A stretch of DNA of 64,000 nt from Mesostigma viride (lineage: Eukaryota; Streptophyta; Mesostigmatophyceae; Mesostigmatales; Mesostigmataceae): contig RPFO01000079.1 in the NCBI GenBank assembly GCA_009746045.1, positions 1,653,285 to 1,717,284 on the forward strand, in the 5' to 3' direction. A program made the position numbers and the translations under genes. The notes beneath the pieces are model-generated. The model did no database searches. It was not told where the DNA came from and saw only the letters and a program-made list of their open reading frames with translations. Numbering within the stretch: position 1 is the stretch's first letter; each line of letters starts with the position of its first letter. Positions 41,384-50,665 of this stretch are shown here, one piece after another.

Positions 41384-43708
41384 TTAAGATCACTCAGCTC
41401 CCAAGAAGACCAGCATTTGATTGAATACAATAAGTGGAGCCCTGCCACAAATGCAGCAGTTAACAGTGGCCTTAAGGTTTCTCAATCCGCACGCGGAAGC
41501 AAGAAGCCTCCTGGGTGGGAGGGAGGGGAAAGAAACAATTGCGGATCATTGCCTGCCTAGCTTGCTTAAGGCATGGCCCGCCGACACACAAGCTGACATC
41601 ATCCTAAATTAATTAACACCGGCATGCGTCACACACCGGCCTGAACAGTGCTGAAAACGCCACTACAAACAGCGTGGCCACGCACCCCCAGGCTAGTGCG
41701 TTAACCGTACAGGTAGTTGTACAAGGTTCCCAAGACTGACAAACATAAAACGCGCCCATCGACCCCTTGGGCCGGTCCGAATCCACTATACAATAATTAA
41801 TCACGACTCACTAAATAACCCAAATCAGCCAAAGATTCGGTAAGCAACCAGCCGACCCTACAGGTCCCCACCTAACCTCAGCTGGTGCAACCAAACACGA
41901 ATCTTTGCAAGTGAAGTCGTATAAAACCTACAATTAATTTTCTCGGACCGCTAATTAATAGCCACCGACCCTTATAAACAACCGGGTCATCCAAGGAAAA
42001 TTCGGGCGAGCAGGAAACCCTTTGTACAGATCGAATTAGTCAGCCCATGTCGCAGACAGCCTTCCACATCCAGGCCAAGGCATGGCGGCCTTATCTTTCC
42101 CGCATGCGTTAATTAAACTATATTCAGAGAAAACCGATTAAGATCACTCAGCTCCCAAGAAGACCAGCATTTGATTGAATACAATAAGTGGAGCCCTGCC
42201 ACAAATGCAGCAGTTAACAGTGGCCTTAAGGTTTCTCAATCCGCACGCGGAAGCAAGAAGCCTCCACCCAATTACCCCCCCTGGCGCCAACCCCATTGCG
42301 CCGATTAAACTCATGACCACCGTGCGCGAAAGAGCGTGTCGCAACATCTTAAATGGCGACTCAGCCCGCGCTAGGCTATATTAACCCCCGCAGGGGCCCG
42401 CTGGTTACAATGCGACACAAGCCGGTGACCACCCCAAAAGCAAGCCCTCAAAAAGAGCCAGCATTTCGCAATTCCGGAACCGTCCAAAAAGGAAAGAGGT
42501 TTTACGACACCATAATAGACTGAGCCGCGCAGCAGGTGCTGAGACGAAAAGGAACGACAAAGGTCTGGCGTAGCCTCGCCTCCCTGAGACGCCCTCCCCA
42601 ACTCGAGTCTCGCAATAGGGAAATTTCTAGCTTCGGAGCGCAACTCTCGCGCGGCTCCTATTGTCCCCAACCACCCCTCCTCGGCAGGGGCAGCTGGACA
42701 ACTGACCTGCCGCCACAAAAAATATTTTATGACAAAAAAAGTCGTTGCTGACAGGAACCTGGTTCGGGACCTTTTGAGTCCAGGTCACTCCCACGCACCA
42801 TCGCAAGGTGGCAAGCCTGCGATGTGACACTAGAGCTGTTTTAGAAACTTATAAACAGCTCCGCCGAAGCTGGCCAAACCGCCGGAGTAGCGCCCCATCC
42901 TTCGCCCATGTCAAAAAGACCCGCAGCCGGGGAAAACGACATGGGGGTAAATTTAAATTTTCTTTCCGTTGCACGACCAACTATACTATGCTTGGTCGAA
43001 CAACTTAGCGGTTGTGCCACCATCTGCCTCGGCTACAAGACAGATGCAACCCGCGCTAGAATGTGCAATTTTGCACAGGCGGCCATTGCCGCCATTGGGA
43101 AAGAAACAATTGCGGATCATTGCCTGCCTAGCTTGCTTAAGGCATGGCCCGCCGACACACAAGCTGACATCATCCTAAATTAATTAACACCGGCATGCGT
43201 CACACACCGGCCTGAACAGTGCTGAAAACGCCACTACAAACAGCGTGGCCACGCACCCCCAGGCTAGTGCGTTAACCGTACAGGTAGTTGTACAAGGTTC
43301 CCAAGACTGACAAACATAAAACGCGCCCATCGACCCCTTGGGCCGGTCCGAATCCACTATACAATAATTAATCACGACTCACTAAATAACCCAAATCAGC
43401 CAAAGATTCGGTAAGCAACCAGCCGACCCTACAGGTCCCCACCTAACCTCAGCTGGTGCAACCAAACTCGAATCTTTGCAAGTGAAGTCGTATAAAACCT
43501 ACAATTAATTTTCTCGGACCGTTAATTAATAGCCACCGACCCTTATAAACAACCGGGTCATCCAAGGAAAATTCGGGCGAGCAGGAAACCCTTTGTACAG
43601 ATCGAATTAGTCAGCCCATGTCGCAGACAGCCTTCCACATCCAGGCCAAGGCATGGCGGCCTTATCTTTCCCGCATGCGTTAATTAAACTATATTCAGAG
43701 AAAACCGA
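41384..43708 (-). mobile_element. TOC/PAT-like split-repeat retrotransposon, family 2
   Basis: 2,325 bp with the same a-j-b-a-X-b plan as family 1: a 41384-41510, j about 41511-41525 (G-rich, CTGGGTGGGAGGGAG), b 41526-42137, a 42138-42264, X 42265-43096, b 43097-43708. The a blocks (127 bp) and b blocks (612 bp) are near-identical pairs. Short stretches of a (ACAATAAGTGGA), b (TAACCGTACAG) and X (AAATTTCTAGCTT) match family 1, so the families are related. Both end in CCGA. There is no target duplication and no reverse transcriptase or recombinase. Confidence 0.72.
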
Positions 43709-43804
43709 GTCCTTGCGGAGTGCGCAGATGCTCGTGGACGTGCGGAACAGGATGAAGGCGGAGATCGCGCAGATCGCGATGGGACCGACGTGAACGTGAA
43801 CCAT
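43709..43804 (-). pseudogene. 83-residue membrane protein gene, 5' segment
   Basis: The ATG at 43802-43804 starts 32 codons (MVHVHVGPIAICAISAFILF, then RTSTSICALRKD), including the first membrane helix, up to the insertion point. It is divergent from the reductase gene with 99 bp between starts. The second half lies at 41228-41383. Confidence 0.6.
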
Positions 43805-43903
43805 GGAGTTATACTTACATCTCTAGAAAATATTTGGCGCTCGTGTGTGCTTAGCGAGCGGCGATAATCTCCGCCACAAGATATGCGACGCCCCTGACAC
43901 GCG

Positions 43904-46900
43904 ATGGCCTCCACCGTGACTACGCCGACCGACCGGGCGATGGCAATCGAACTGAGAACCTACCATCGCCCCCTGGACGGCAACGGGAAGCTGGAGACCT
44001 GGTCCAACGTGGTGGACAGGGTCGTGTCCCACCAGCGGTGGCTCTGGGTCCGGGCGAAGGGTCAGCCGCTCAACTCGATCGAGATGGACGAACTCTCCGA
44101 GCTGCACCACCACATCCTCAACAGGAGGATCGCGCCGGCGGGGAGGACGCTGTTCCTCGGGGGCACCGAGCTGAGCAGGCGGAGGGAGTCGTGCATGTTC
44201 AACTGCAGCTTCACCGAGGTGGAGACCGTGTACGACGTGGTGGACGTCCTGTGGCTGCTACTCCAGGGATGCGGGTGAGTCTTGCACAGTAAAGGTATTT
44301 TTTTTCAGTCACACTCGCATCCAATCCTCTTTTGGTGCATAAATCCTTTATAATAACGTCACCCAAAAATACCCTTACATCACCCGTCTATGTACTGCAT
44401 GCAGAGTGGGCTTCGTGCCCGTCACCGGCACGCTCAACGGGTTCTCGCAGGCCATATCCGATATCTCCGTAATCCGGTCCGCAAGGAACGCGGGGGGCGG
44501 GAGGGAGTCAAACCAGGAGACATGGGAGCCGATTTCCAAGACCTGGCGAATCAGCGTTGGGGACTCGGCGGTCGCGTGGGCCAAGGCGGTCGGCAAGCTG
44601 CTGGCCGGCAAGTACCCCGCCGACCACCTCGTCCTCGACTTCAGCGAAATAAGACCACCCGGGGAGCGTCTCAACGGATACGGTTGGATGGTCAGTCTTT
44701 CATTGCAATTATATCGAGGCATATCTGTTTCCCTTCCTAATGTTCTCTTCCGCCATAAGTGGCTGAGTGTTAGTGTAGTGCAATCGTTGTATCATCTCCT
44801 CAGCCGTTGGATTCCCGTACATCACCGGGACTTTGTGGTCAATATGCCACACCTTGCCGTAATTTTCCCATGTCATTCCGTCCTTTAACTGACACGTGAT
44901 GTATTCTTTGTAGTCTGCCATGGAAATGCCCAGATATTGGATAGTACGCATGGACTTAACCATTTTGTTTCTCCTCAATGACTTGTTGACTCTCACCCGA
45001 ACAATTGTGTGAATAAAACCGGGCAGGTTGCAGACTCTGCATTGGCTTCGTCGCGAATTGTGTTCGCATGTAGAACTGCCGCCGCATTCCTTACACCGCA
45101 TCTTGAGTTTTCCGTGTGGACACGGGTTGCACGTCTTGCACGCGTCTTTGCGCGTGTTATGAATGCAAATTGAAGCACCTTTGCACTCCTTGCAGCGAGC
45201 CTTTCGACATCCATGTTCACAGATGTTCTTCCCTCCGCACGGAATGCAATTATATGGTCGAGTTGAAGGATGGAGAGTGCAATACTTTGCTAAATTTGGT
45301 GAACGTTTGGGTGTCATGTGGTGGGCAAGTGCGGACATCGTGCATATCACCAGGACAACACTGACTCCTGTAAACATGAAAGATTACTGCCTCCTGACAG
45401 ACGCACACCACCCATGCATCTCTGTACGATCTACATCGCGCAGAGTTCGGGTGACGTTAACGTAGCCAAGGCGTTCGAGGCCATCGCCAAGATCCTTTCC
45501 ATGCGCGCCGACCAGCTGCTCACCAAGATGGACATCCTCGACGTGGTCAACCACCTCGGCACCATGTTGAGCAGTCGCCGGTCCGCCGAGATCGCGCTAA
45601 TGGACTACGGCGACCCCGAGTGGAAGGAGTTCGCGTCCGCCAAGAAGGCGTGGTGGGTGTCGCACGCCCACCGCCAGCAGTCCAACAACAGTCTCATCTT
45701 CCGCAAGCGGCCCACCAGGCAGCAGCTCGAGGAGATCTTCGCCATCATGCTCGACTCGGGGGGCTCCGAGCCCGGGCTGTTCAACCTGGGAGTCGCGATC
45801 AAGCGCGCGCCGTGGTGCAAGGGCGTAAATCCGTGCTGGTGAGTCTCGTTCTGTTTCCATTATTATATGTGCGCTTAGGTATACTCTGCTCATGGCTCCT
45901 GGGAAAGGCAGAAAACTGGACGCAAATAGACCGCCTGCAAAAGGGACCGCGACCGTGCCCGCGACAGTCACTAGAAAACAGCGCGGTCATGAGCTCATAG
46001 ACCTATTCAACGCGTCAAAACTCCTCCTCCAGACCTTGCACTCGACACCAAACCCGTCCGGGTTCGGGAATAGCGGGAATAGTCTGTTCCCCTTCCGAGG
46101 GATAGAAATCGCATTACACGCGGACGGCTCTCTCGCTTCCGTTTTTTTGACGACGCGTGGTGAAGTTGTCGTGAGGAAGCCTGGGATGCAACCGGTGGGC
46201 GTGAACATTGGGGGGAGAGGGGACGGTGGCGTGATCGTCTTTAGGGTGATGCGCTTCCTGTTCTCCGTCCTCAAGTCCGTCGGTGCTGGGAGGACGGCGC
46301 TTACCAAGGCTCTAGTAAAGGAATTCAATAAACGGGCGTTGGAATTGTGGACGGCCCTGGACAAGTCTGAAAGACCTCGACGGGGCGCTACTAGGAAGGC
46401 CGACAATTTCTATAACGAAAGTAACGACGGAGACGGGGGGGATTCCGAAGTAGAATATGACGCGGGTAGAGACACCAGCGATGACCGGGTCTGGAAGGCA
46501 AAGGAAGAGCGCAGGAAGAAGAGGGCGAAGGCGAAACCAAAGAAGCCCAGGGGTCGCCGCTCTGGCCCGGACGAGTACATCGACGGCGAAGATGACGACA
46601 TAGACAACGGAGGGGGGGGTGACGAGGGTGGCGATGATGACGACGGAGGAGGCGGTCCGGGGTCGCGAGCGAGGTATACGGTCATAGATAGGACAGGGCC
46701 GCAGCTGCAGTATGTCACGGCGACCACGGGGCACGCTCAGAGGCACAGACAAATGCGTGTTGTTTCTAGACGCCCCGCTTCGACTAAAAAGCCTAAGCGA
46801 CGTCCACGTGCCCCGCCCCGCCCTCGAGCTTTCTATATATAGACTCTTACATCACGTGCCCCCCCTAACCCCCCCCCCACATTGATGCCTGCAGCGAGAT

Positions 46901-48652
46901 CCTCCTCGGCAACAAGTCCTTCTGCAACCTGACCGAGGTCAACCTGGCGGCGTTCCAAGAGGGCAACAAGGCGGGGCTGGAGCGCGCGCTGGTCCTGGCC
47001 AGCAGGATGAACTACCGCCAGACGCTCGTGGACTTGAGGGACGCATTACAATTCGTTCAAGTGGCCCGCCGGAGCGGCTGTACAATTTTTCCCAGTGAGC
47101 GCGCTGCCAAGTGTACTTGTGGGCAAATTTTTAGGTGCCCCGTCACTTCGAGGTACTAAAAATTAGGCTACGGTACGAATTCAGCGAATTTCAGCGAATT
47201 TTCAGTCGAACCAAAGGAAGTGACGCCAACTACCAAATCGTTTCCGTTACGAATTTTCAGCCCAACACTCGCGCAAAATGAAGTGACGGCAACTACCAAA
47301 AAGTTTCCGTTACGAATTTTCACTCCCACACGTTTGCACAAGAGGAAGTGACGGCAACTACCAAAAAGTTTCCGTTACGAATTTTCAGTCCCACACTTCG
47401 CGCAAATTTTAGTAGGGCTGCACGCAAGCTACCTTTCAAAATTTTGCGCTAGTATGGAACGCATTTCATTCGTCTGGAGGAACGCTGCCCGCCAACTACC
47501 CCCGTTCAGAAAGTTCCGCCGAAATTTACTTGAGATTTGGAAATCTAAACGTCCGCGCAAATTTTAGTAGGGCTGCACGCAAGCTACCTTTCAAAATTTT
47601 GCGCAAGTATGGAACGCAATTCATTCGTCCGGAGGAATGCTGCTCGTCAACTGCCCCCGTTCAGAAAGTTGCGCCGAACTTTACTTGAGATTTGGAAATC
47701 TGAACGTGCGGTTGGAGTTTCGCGGGGAAACCCAAGTTCCCAAGTAATTCACCAATGACGCGCTTCGAACACTTGCCCGCTAAAACCTAAGCAGCCGCTC
47801 CGGCTGGCCACTTAAACGAAACTTGATGAGATTCTGCAGGAGGCGTGGCACCTCAACAACGAGTTCCTGCACCTGTGCGGAGTGGGCCTGACCGGCATCG
47901 TCGCCAGGCCCGACCTGCACCCGTACGACTTCCGCAGAATGAAGAACGTGGCCGTGTCCTCAGCCTACCAGATGGCCAGGGAGCTGGGAAAGCCCCTGCC
48001 CAAGAACGTCACGTGCATCAAGCCCAGCGGCACCCTGTCCAAGATCATGAGCACCAAGCAGTGGGGGGAGGTGCCAGAGGGAGTCCACAAGCCGCTTGGG
48101 AGGTACATCTTCAACAACATCACCTACTCGAAGCACGACCCGCTGGTGGAGCGGTTCAAGAAGGCCAACTACAAGGTCGTGGACAAACCTTTCGAGACCG
48201 ATTCGGTGCTCGTCACGTTCCCGGTGGAGTTCTGCACGGTGCCCTTCGCCAAGATGACGGTCACTCGCAAAGACGGCTCGGTCGAGGAGGTGGAAGTCAA
48301 CACGGAGACGGCGATAGAGCAGTTGGAGAGGTACAGGAGTCTCATGGATAACTACTGCGAGCAGAACGTCTCTTGCACGGTGTCCTACGACCCGACCGAG
48401 ATCCCCGCGATCCTGAACTGGCTGGACAACAACTGGGATTCCTACGTGGGCGTCTCCTTCCTGCTGAGAGTGGATCCGACCAAGAACGCGGCCGACCTGG
48501 GATACAGCTACTTGCCGCAGGAGGTGGTGTCCGAGTCAGACTTCAGAAAATACAGCTCGCGTCTCGCCCCGGTCGACTACGCGGGGATCATGCACGCGGA
48601 CACGGACGATTTAGACGCGGACTGTCTCAGCGGCGCTTGCCCCGTTCGCTGA
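43904..48652 (+). CDS. nrdJ: adenosylcobalamin-dependent (class II) ribonucleoside-triphosphate reductase, interrupted by three introns and one MITE-like element
   Basis: Makes deoxyribonucleotides using vitamin B12; the monomeric RTPR type. Coding parts: 43904-44274, 44405-44690, 45444-45838, 46895-47042, 47828-48652. They are in phase throughout and give 674 residues (Lactobacillus RTPR 739). Catalytic set present: SCMFNC (Cys97/Cys101), GVGF, NPC-C-E (Asn348, thiyl Cys350, Glu352), SFCNL (Cys361, 11 residues later as in RTPR) and a C-terminal redox pair CLSGAC (Cys666/Cys671). Introns 1-3 have GTGAGT/GTCAGT donors and CAG acceptors. The fourth interruption has inverted repeats rather than clear splice sites. 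An alternative for it is an intron ending at CTGCAG (47839), which would omit four residues. Expression depends on splicing. Class II enzymes are uncommon in eukaryotes and, to my knowledge, in large eukaryotic DNA viruses, which usually carry class I. Confidence 0.85.
44275..44404 (+). other. reductase intron 1
   Basis: 130 bp from GTGAGT to GCATGCAG. It interrupts the glycine codon of the QGCG-VGF motif. No reading frame inside. Borders are typical of spliceosomal introns. Confidence 0.8.
44691..45443 (+). other. reductase intron 2, carrying an antisense HNH endonuclease gene
   Basis: 753 bp from GTCAGT to CGCGCAG, located between the Met and Ser codons of the conserved GYGWM-SSGD segment. 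Nearly all of it is the minus-strand endonuclease gene. GT-AG borders and lack of obvious group I core elements favour a spliceosomal intron. Confidence 0.75.
44709..45317 (-). CDS. HNH endonuclease with CxxC/CxH zinc repeats, encoded antisense in an intron
   Basis: Probable homing nuclease. The ATG at 45317 gives 202 residues; ATGs at 45338 and 45377 are also in frame. The N-terminal half has repeated zinc-binding units of the form CxxC...ICxH....CxxC (for example CKECKGASICIHN and CKECGGSSTCEHN), a pattern seen in nucleases of giant viruses and phycodnaviruses. The C-terminal half has an HNH core: WHIDHKVPV, HYTNTQPL and a final N..KG. It reads opposite to the reductase and fills intron 2. 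Intron-borne HNH nucleases usually cut the intronless allele and drive intron homing; that role here is inference. Confidence 0.8.
   Translation of the reverse strand: MTPKRSPNLAKYCTLHPSTRPYNCIPCGGKNICEHGCRKARCKECKGASICIHNTRKDACKTCNPCPHGKLKMRCKECGGSSTCEHNSRRSQCRVCNLPGFIHTIVRVRVNKSLRRNKMVKSMRTIQYLGISMADYKEYITCQLKDGMTWENYGKVWHIDHKVPVMYGNPTAEEMIQRLHYTNTQPLMAEENIRKGNRYASI
45839..46894 (+). other. reductase intron 3, splitting the active-site motif and carrying a sense ORF
   Basis: 1,056 bp from GTGAGT to GCCTGCAG with a long polypyrimidine stretch before the acceptor. It splits the codon of Cys351, between thiyl Cys350 and Glu352 of the NPC-C-E motif. It contains the 316-codon frame at 45892-46842. 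Confidence 0.75.
45892..46842 (+). CDS. 316-residue intron-nested protein, basic/acidic, unknown
   Basis: The ATG at 45892 lies 53 bases into intron 3 and the frame stays open to TAG at 46840-46842, using the same GC-rich codons as neighbouring viral genes. Residues about 1-150 look globular. Residues about 175-265 alternate acidic and basic blocks (RRKKRAKAKPKKPRGRR, then runs of Asp, Glu and Gly), and the C terminus is Arg/Pro/Lys-rich. Such composition suits a nucleic-acid-binding or virion core protein. No nuclease motif is visible, so a homing role is not supported. An AT-rich TTATTATATGTG before the ATG could be its own promoter. Confidence 0.65.
   Translation: MAPGKGRKLDANRPPAKGTATVPATVTRKQRGHELIDLFNASKLLLQTLHSTPNPSGFGNSGNSLFPFRGIEIALHADGSLASVFLTTRGEVVVRKPGMQPVGVNIGGRGDGGVIVFRVMRFLFSVLKSVGAGRTALTKALVKEFNKRALELWTALDKSERPRRGATRKADNFYNESNDGDGGDSEVEYDAGRDTSDDRVWKAKEERRKKRAKAKPKKPRGRRSGPDEYIDGEDDDIDNGGGGDEGGDDDDGGGGPGSRARYTVIDRTGPQLQYVTATTGHAQRHRQMRVVSRRPASTKKPKRRPRAPPRPRAFYI
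47043..47827. mobile_element. MITE-like element with ~29 bp terminal inverted repeats in the reductase gene
   Basis: Inverted repeats at 47052-47080 and 47792-47820 match at 26 of 29 bases (core CCGGAGCGGCTG). The interior has about three copies of a ~60 bp unit (AAGTGACGGCAACTACCAAA...) and two of a ~150 bp unit (ATTTTAGTAGGGCTGCACGC...). No reading frame. Exact removal of 785 bp joins LRD to EILQEAWH in phase. No clear target duplication was found. The alternative is an introner-type intron. Confidence 0.65.
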
Positions 48653-49132
48653 TCACGTGACCGAAGGGGATGGCAGGGCGGCCACCGGGGTGGCCGGAAC
48701 CGCGGGGGCCGGGGAATTCACGTACGGGATCCGCGGCATCTGGAAGCCGATCTCGCCCTTCTTGCTGCGAACCACGTACCACACCAGCGCCCCCACGATC
48801 GCCGTGAACAGAATGAACACGATCAGCCCGGCGTGTCCCTCGTCCTCCTGCTTTTCGTTTGCCGCGGACCCGGGGCCGGGGATCGCGCTGTTCGGCTGTG
48901 GGGGCTTCTTGCCGAACAAAGCCCCGAGCCCGGCGAACACGCCGAAACCGACCGCGGCACCGGCGGCACTCGTGGCCATGCTTTTCATGAACGACTCGCC
49001 CTTGATAGGCATCGGCGTCAATTCCTTATTTGACTCTTTGCCGGCTTTCGTAACACCGCCGGCTTTCGGAACTCTGCCAGCAGCACCGAACCGGGGTAGA
49101 ACCTTTGACATAGTTCCCGCGAAAAAAGACAT
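48653..49132 (-). CDS. small membrane protein with central Gly/Ala helix and C-terminal helix, unknown
   Basis: The ATG at 49132 gives 159 residues; an in-frame ATG at 49177 would add 15. One hydrophobic Ala/Gly helix lies at about residues 55-73 (SAAGAAVGFGVFAGLGALFG) and a stronger one near 100-118 (LIVFILFTAIVGALVWYVV), followed by a short basic stretch and a Pro/Ala-rich tail. It converges on the reductase gene, with stop codons back to back (48652/48653). Layout resembles viral envelope or inner-membrane proteins, but no family was recognised. Confidence 0.65.
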   Translation of the reverse strand: MSFFAGTMSKVLPRFGAAGRVPKAGGVTKAGKESNKELTPMPIKGESFMKSMATSAAGAAVGFGVFAGLGALFGKKPPQPNSAIPGPGSAANEKQEDEGHAGLIVFILFTAIVGALVWYVVRSKKGEIGFQMPRIPYVNSPAPAVPATPVAALPSPSVT

Positions 49133-49192
49133 TGTACGGTTAATACACTGTATGAAAGAGAAATAAATGTTTATCAACGATTATAAGAACGC

Positions 49193-49897
49193 ATGTCGAT
49201 AGCCGACAAGATTGACACGTTGGTCAGGCAATACAATGCGCGAACGAGATACCTGCGCGCGAAACGGGGCATGAAACAGACAAATCCCTTCCCCGCATCG
49301 GAGGCCGTTAAAAGGTGGACGGGCAGGTGCGCCAAGTGCGGCTCCGGCATATGGTTCGACGGTGCTGCCCCCGTAAAACGCGCGGTGTTCAGCATACCGG
49401 GCGTGTGGACTTGCGTCGACTGCGCGGACATGCCTCTCGGTGACGTGCGCCAGATGCTGCTAGAGGCGCGGTCCAGAGCCGAGAGGTGCGGGCTGAAGAA
49501 GCAAGAGCGCCCCTTTCGGTCCTACCGCTCCCCCGCTATCGTCGCACCCCCCGGCGCCGACCCAGGGGTGTGGAACTACATCAAAAAGTCGGCCAGAAAC
49601 GCGAATGCGCGCATGGCCAGAGACGGGGTGCCGCCGTGCCTGGACACGCAGCAAGTCAGGAGGCTGTACGCCAGGTTCGTGCGGTCACCCTACTGCGAGC
49701 TGTGCGGTAAGCGGTTTGTTCTGCGCGGGAAGGCGAAGGAAGACACACTGTCGCTTGACAAGAGCGACCCGCTGAACAGGAGCTACTGCGGGGGGAACAT
49801 GAAACTACTGTGCCACGGCTGCAACAACTCGAAGCGGTTCGAGGACGGACTGAAGCTGTACGCAGACCTCTTGAGGAGGAACAGGTGCGCGCGGTGA
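49193..49897 (+). CDS. zinc-finger HNH/treble-clef nuclease-like protein
   Basis: 234 residues from ATG 49193. A first zinc site (CAKCGSG...CVDC) lies at about residues 45-75. The C-terminal half has CELCGKRF, then SLDKSDPLNRSYCGGN and LLCHGCNNSKR, the usual order of an HNH fold with a structural zinc (CxxC ... D ... N ... CxxCN). The first H of HNH is replaced in SLDKSD, as in many viral and phage members. A role in recombination, repair or homing cannot be separated. It diverges from the membrane protein gene at 48653-49132 with 60 bp between starts. Confidence 0.7.
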   Translation: MSIADKIDTLVRQYNARTRYLRAKRGMKQTNPFPASEAVKRWTGRCAKCGSGIWFDGAAPVKRAVFSIPGVWTCVDCADMPLGDVRQMLLEARSRAERCGLKKQERPFRSYRSPAIVAPPGADPGVWNYIKKSARNANARMARDGVPPCLDTQQVRRLYARFVRSPYCELCGKRFVLRGKAKEDTLSLDKSDPLNRSYCGGNMKLLCHGCNNSKRFEDGLKLYADLLRRNRCAR

Positions 49898-50023
49898 CTC
49901 CGCGTACGAACTGGCCGTGGATTCGTACTCCTCCCCCTCGAACTGTAAATCTGGTCCTATGATGCACGCGTGCTGGGAATTGTTCATCGTCTTTGTATTA
50001 TAATGTATAATTAATAAACCGAC

Positions 50024-50488
50024 TCAAACCAACCACCCCATGGGGTACGCCGCTGCCGGTGCTGCCGGCGGGCGCACGGCCTTGGACTGGTTCCTGACGC
50101 GGTGAATGGGCGCGGTCTTGGCCCTCATGCTCTTTACGCTCTCCCTGACCGCCCCCGGTCGCAGCATCTGGCGAACCTCGGATCGCGTCAACACCAGGTC
50201 TTTGGACTTGTCCAGCTGTTTCGACAGCTCCACGAGGTCTCTGTGGTTGTCCAGAAGCATGTCTTTGAACCTGGCACCTCTGCCCCCGGTCCCGGGCTTG
50301 CTGTACCTGGCCACCAAGGGCTTTATCATGTTGTTGTATCTCCTCGCGTAATCGCCGACCCTGTCCGAGGTTAACGACCCCATGTGGTGTCTGCGCGCCG
50401 TCTTGATACCGTGCACGTGGCAGTACCCGCCGCGTCTTGCTCTGTTCTTGCAATTACTGCCCGCCTTTGTCAACGCCGAACAGGACAT
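50024..50488 (-). CDS. small basic protein with N-terminal C-C-C-H zinc motif
   Basis: 154 residues. Residues 3-26 carry C..TKAGSNCKN....GGYCHVH, the short zinc-binding motif (C, C, CxxH) found at the start of many uncharacterised giant-virus and phage proteins. The rest is basic, helical and Ala/Pro-rich near the end. A TATATA motif at 50492-50499 sits 4-11 bases upstream of the ATG on the minus strand, unusually close. Probably nucleic-acid-associated (inference). Confidence 0.65.
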   Translation of the reverse strand: MSCSALTKAGSNCKNRARRGGYCHVHGIKTARRHHMGSLTSDRVGDYARRYNNMIKPLVARYSKPGTGGRGARFKDMLLDNHRDLVELSKQLDKSKDLVLTRSEVRQMLRPGAVRESVKSMRAKTAPIHRVRNQSKAVRPPAAPAAAYPMGWLV

Positions 50489-50527
50489 GGCCTATATATG
50501 TCCCTGTGGACATTTTATTGCGGCGAC

Positions 50528-50663
50528 TCATTGGGGGATGCGGCGGAAGATCTTGGACGTGTTGTCGTCGGAGTAGATGCTCTCCAGGATGGACTTCATA
50601 TCCCCCACGCCCGTCCCGTTGCCGCTCGGGGACGCGTTGGACGGGACGGCGTAGAAGTCGCGG
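50528..50663 (-). pseudogene. 90-residue viral protein gene, 3' segment
   Basis: Continues 54715-54851. After removing the transposon and one TA, the sequence joins GAFY to RDFYAVPSN and ends IFRRIPQ with TGA at 50528-50530. No domain recognised. Confidence 0.6.
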
Positions 50664-50665
50664 TA

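Noticed and set aside
44691-46894. Group I introns in the reductase gene
   Set aside because: Both large introns have GT...AG borders with pyrimidine-rich acceptors, and I saw no group I core; not tested by folding.
49805-49987. 60-codon minus-strand frame overlapping the HNH gene end
   Set aside because: Only about 30 codons lie outside the HNH gene and no domain is visible; too weak to call.
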